NCBI GenBank assembly: GCA_030613795.1
Contig: JAUWLG010000060.1
Span: 1-7,117, forward strand
Source of the DNA: Helicobacteraceae bacterium
GTDB lineage: Bacteria > Campylobacterota > Campylobacteria > Campylobacterales > Sulfurimonadaceae
DNA: 7,117 nt
Direction: 5' to 3'
Shown: piece by piece, positions 5,031 through 7,117 of the stretch
How positions within the stretch are numbered: position 1 is the stretch's first letter
Layout of the letters: every line of letters begins with the position of its first letter
The notes under the pieces: model-generated
What the model saw: the letters and a program-made list of their open reading frames with translations, nothing else
Told to the model about the DNA's origin: nothing
Databases searched by the model: none
Translations under genes and position numbers: made by a program

Positions 5031-6315
5031 GCTCCCTTCTCAGCCCTTTCGTTACGTCACTGAAAACTCACAAGAGTGTGACGCCCAAACCGCTTTTATA
5101 AAAACAAAACAGAATGAGAACTATTTAGAGGATGCCCAAAAAAATGGTGCACACTCTGTTATCACTGCTTCTGATATCGCACCGATCTTTGGACTTGACC
5201 GTATCAAGATCATTGGTATCACCGGTACTAACGGTAAAACAACGACAGCAAGTGCTATCTATTCGATGTTATTGGACCTGGGGTATAAAGCAGCGATGCA
5301 GGGAACTCGCGGGTTCTTTTTAAATGACACTGTTGCAGAGGGTAAAAGTCTAACAACACCAAGTGTCTTAAACACCTACCGTCATATCTACCAAGCAGTT
5401 GCTGCAGGGTGTGAATACTTTGTGATGGAAGTAAGTTCACATGCCATTGTCCAAAAGCGTATTGAAGGCATTAGTTTTGAGCTGAAAATTTTGACAAATA
5501 TAACTCAGGACCATTTGGACTATCATAAAAGCCTCGAAGACTACATCTATGTCAAAAACAGCTTTTTTGCGGATGAGACTAAAAAGCTGATCAATAAAGA
5601 TGAGCCGCGTGCCGAGTTTAATTATAAAAATGCCTACAGCTATGGGGCAGAAAACCCGGCAACATACAAAGTTATGGCCTATTCGCTTAATCAAGGTGTC
5701 AGCGGCGTGATCAAACACTTTGAACAGGTGGAAAGTTTTAACAGTCCTATGCACGGTTTTTTCAACCTCTACAACCTGACAGCAGCAATTGCTGCTGTTC
5801 ATTTAGTAACAGACAAAAAACTCAGTGAGGTCTGTGAAGTTGTCGACAACTTCGGCGGTGTCAGCGGACGTATGGAGAAGGTGAGTGAAGAGCCTCTTGT
5901 TATCGTTGACTTTGCACACACACCTGATGGTATGGAACAGGTCCTTAACGCCTTAAAAGAGAAAGAGATCTTAGTGGTCTTTGGCGCAGGCGGTGATAGA
6001 GATGTCTCTAAGCGTCCAATGATGGGCAAGGTGGCTGCCAAGTTTGCCAAAAAGATCTATGTAACCAGTGATAACCCACGTACAGAAGACCCCGACAAGA
6101 TCATTGAAGATATTTTAAAAGGTATTGATGACAACAGTGAGGTCTTTGTTGATGTCAACCGTCGCAATGCCATTGCTAAAGCGATCGAAGAGCAGAGCGG
6201 TGATGAGATCGTCTTGATCTTGGGCAAAGGGGATGAGGCTTTTCAGCTTATCTACGATAAAAAACTTCCTTTTGATGACAGAGAGGTCGTTCGAGAGATC
6301 TTAGCAGCACAATAA
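5020..6315 (+). CDS. murE: UDP-N-acetylmuramoyl-tripeptide synthetase, meso-DAP-adding
   Basis: This cytoplasmic ATP-dependent ligase adds meso-diaminopimelate to UDP-MurNAc-L-Ala-D-Glu in peptidoglycan precursor synthesis. Visible motifs over 431 residues are: the P-loop ITGTNGKTTT (67-76), TTPSVLNTY (112-120), MEVSSHA (136-142), LTNITQDHLDYH (158-169), VKNSFF with the probable carbamylated lysine K179, GRMEKV (283-288), VDFAHTPDGM (296-305), FGAGGDRDVSKRPMMG (321-336), DNPRTEDP (351-358) and GKGDE (402-406). DNPR is the known signature for meso-DAP rather than lysine. The GKGHE motif of E. coli MurE reads GKGDE here. The N-terminal UDP-binding domain is short: about 60 residues before the P-loop strand against about 100 in the 495-residue E. 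coli enzyme. The start is TTG at 5020, inside the TPR gene, with AAAGG (5007-5011) 8 bases upstream. No ATG occurs before the P-loop, so this start is well supported. Confidence 0.96.
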   Translation: MKIELPSQPFRYVTENSQECDAQTAFIKTKQNENYLEDAQKNGAHSVITASDIAPIFGLDRIKIIGITGTNGKTTTASAIYSMLLDLGYKAAMQGTRGFFLNDTVAEGKSLTTPSVLNTYRHIYQAVAAGCEYFVMEVSSHAIVQKRIEGISFELKILTNITQDHLDYHKSLEDYIYVKNSFFADETKKLINKDEPRAEFNYKNAYSYGAENPATYKVMAYSLNQGVSGVIKHFEQVESFNSPMHGFFNLYNLTAAIAAVHLVTDKKLSEVCEVVDNFGGVSGRMEKVSEEPLVIVDFAHTPDGMEQVLNALKEKEILVVFGAGGDRDVSKRPMMGKVAAKFAKKIYVTSDNPRTEDPDKIIEDILKGIDDNSEVFVDVNRRNAIAKAIEEQSGDEIVLILGKGDEAFQLIYDKKLPFDDREVVREILAAQ

Positions 6316-6435
6316 AAGATGAAAGCTTTAAGGCTTCTTCTTCTCTTTCTATCCGGCTTCTAGCCTTTAAGGTATATCCTTAGAATTACCCTTTTTATAA
6401 ACGACAATCAAAAAAAGTAGACTTGGTTAAAATGC
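6316..6435. terminator. Convergent intergenic region with imperfect terminator hairpins
   Basis: murE and the lipoprotein gene converge here. CTTTAAGGCT (6326-6335) and AGCCTTTAAG (6362-6371) can pair as a 10-bp stem with one T-T mismatch across a 26-base, pyrimidine-rich loop. The right arm alternatively forms GGCT-TCT-AGCC (6355-6365) followed by TTT. Downstream, a weak GGTA/TACC stem (6371-6374 with 6387-6390) is followed by CTTTTT. On the reverse strand a run of seven T (6411-6417 complement) lies before these stems. Termination from both sides is plausible, but no single strong intrinsic terminator is present. Confidence 0.45.
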
Positions 6436-7116
6436 CTACAGAGTAGAGAGATCTACATCAACTGAAAGTGAAGTGTTGATTTCATTATAAATAGAGAGGT
6501 TGATATCTGTATGCCCATCCAGTAATACATTTAGATCACCAATACTAAGATCGATTGTTGCAATGGTTGTATTGGAACTTGTCCAATTCATATCTCTTGT
6601 AATAGTTATGTTTGAATCACCATTTTCAAACGCACCGATAGCAGTAAGTTTGTAGATACCAGATACGTTAATATCCGCATGCATTGGATCTGTTGTGTAG
6701 TTGATGTCCACTATTGGATCTTCAATACTTGTTATATTAATATCAGTCAATGGAATAATAGTGATATTTTTATCAACCGTTGTAAAAAGTTTATCTCGAT
6801 AAGAAGCAGATATCGCTGCTGTACCATGGTTGGCTACCGCAGTGACAAGGCCGTTATGGACGACAATTACTGTTGTATCATTAGATTCCCAATCAAGTTG
6901 AGTGTCAACTGAGGAATCTGTTCCATCACTATAGGTGACAGTCGCTCTGAGCTGAAGTTCATCTTCTAATGAACGAACATGAGAGTTTGTATCCGTACCG
7001 TCAATCTCTATAGAGACGGGCTCAGGTACAAGCGGCGCTTCATCAGATTCTGTGCTACATCCGACCATAAAGGCTGCAAGGGTGAAAGAGAGTAGTGATA
7101 GTTTTATGTATGTCAT
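6436..7116 (-). CDS. Lipoprotein with two bacterial Ig-like (Big_2-like) domains
   Basis: This 226-residue protein has a lipoprotein signal (hydrophobic core LSLLSFTLAAF, lipobox MVGC, acylated cysteine at 20), so it should be anchored in a membrane outside the cytoplasm. A first Ig-like domain spans about 34-125, with SLEDELQLRATVTYSDGT, then DWESNDTTVIVV, then GLVTAVANHGTAAISASY. This is the standard Big_2 order of strand, W-x-S, G-x-V-T-A and G-x-A-x-I-x-A. A second domain at about 126-226 has YKLTAIGAFENGDS, then MNWTSSNTTIATID, and ends near the stop. Asn, Asp and Thr are abundant, as usual in surface Ig-like proteins. No catalytic domain is present, so the role is probably structural or adhesive; this is inferred. 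The ATG lies one base from the window edge, so its ribosome binding site is not visible. The complete lipoprotein signal supports this as the true start. Confidence 0.82.
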   Translation of the reverse strand: MTYIKLSLLSFTLAAFMVGCSTESDEAPLVPEPVSIEIDGTDTNSHVRSLEDELQLRATVTYSDGTDSSVDTQLDWESNDTTVIVVHNGLVTAVANHGTAAISASYRDKLFTTVDKNITIIPLTDINITSIEDPIVDINYTTDPMHADINVSGIYKLTAIGAFENGDSNITITRDMNWTSSNTTIATIDLSIGDLNVLLDGHTDINLSIYNEINTSLSVDVDLSTL

Positions 7117-7117
7117 C

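Noticed and set aside
6679..6912. Plus-strand frame opposite the Ig-like lipoprotein
   Set aside because: It is rich in Cys, Trp and Tyr, as expected of an antisense shadow. The minus strand encodes a clean lipoprotein with Big_2 motifs.

Overview
The window looks like chromosomal DNA of a free-living Campylobacterota (epsilonproteobacterium), most like Sulfurimonas or a close relative. This rests on the AT-rich composition, an extended -10 promoter of the TGCTATAAT type, and the recognisable protein families: a compact MurE, a single-domain Nfu protein and an unusually long aldo/keto reductase. The genus is inferred from familiarity with these proteins, not from a database search.

Layout, left to right. 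Positions 1-553 hold no convincing gene. They contain a small perfect hairpin at the edge, a heptanucleotide tandem array (TTCGTAA) and the leader of the first gene. Positions 554-2424 are a tightly coupled two-gene unit with a 4-base ATGA overlap: an exported periplasmic protein with two DUF302-like halves, then a lipoprotein that appears related. The lipoprotein stop codon lies inside a perfect 13-bp inverted repeat. Positions 2443-2575 form a structured, relatively GC-rich intergenic segment with several further hairpins. A second heptanucleotide array (six copies of CCCATTT) follows, abutting the extended -10 promoter of a divergent-type aldo/keto reductase gene whose real start is a GTG at 2669. 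A dispersed-repeat-like hairpin (GTCATTCC...GGAATGAC) follows that gene.

Positions 4137-6315 look like a co-oriented operon: nfu (Fe-S cluster carrier), a TPR-repeat protein, and murE (UDP-MurNAc-L-Ala-D-Glu:meso-diaminopimelate ligase). murE starts at TTG and overlaps the TPR gene by 11 bases. On the opposite strand, a lipoprotein with two bacterial Ig-like (Big_2-like) domains ends at 6436 and converges on murE. The ~120-base gap between them contains imperfect hairpins that may terminate from both sides.

The window is mostly ordinary core-genome content. The parts worth a second look are the DUF302-like gene pair, the two different 7-bp arrays (one built into a promoter), and the hairpin-rich segment between the lipoprotein and the aldo/keto reductase. 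I did not find a defence island, CRISPR array, rRNA or tRNA gene, or insertion sequence.
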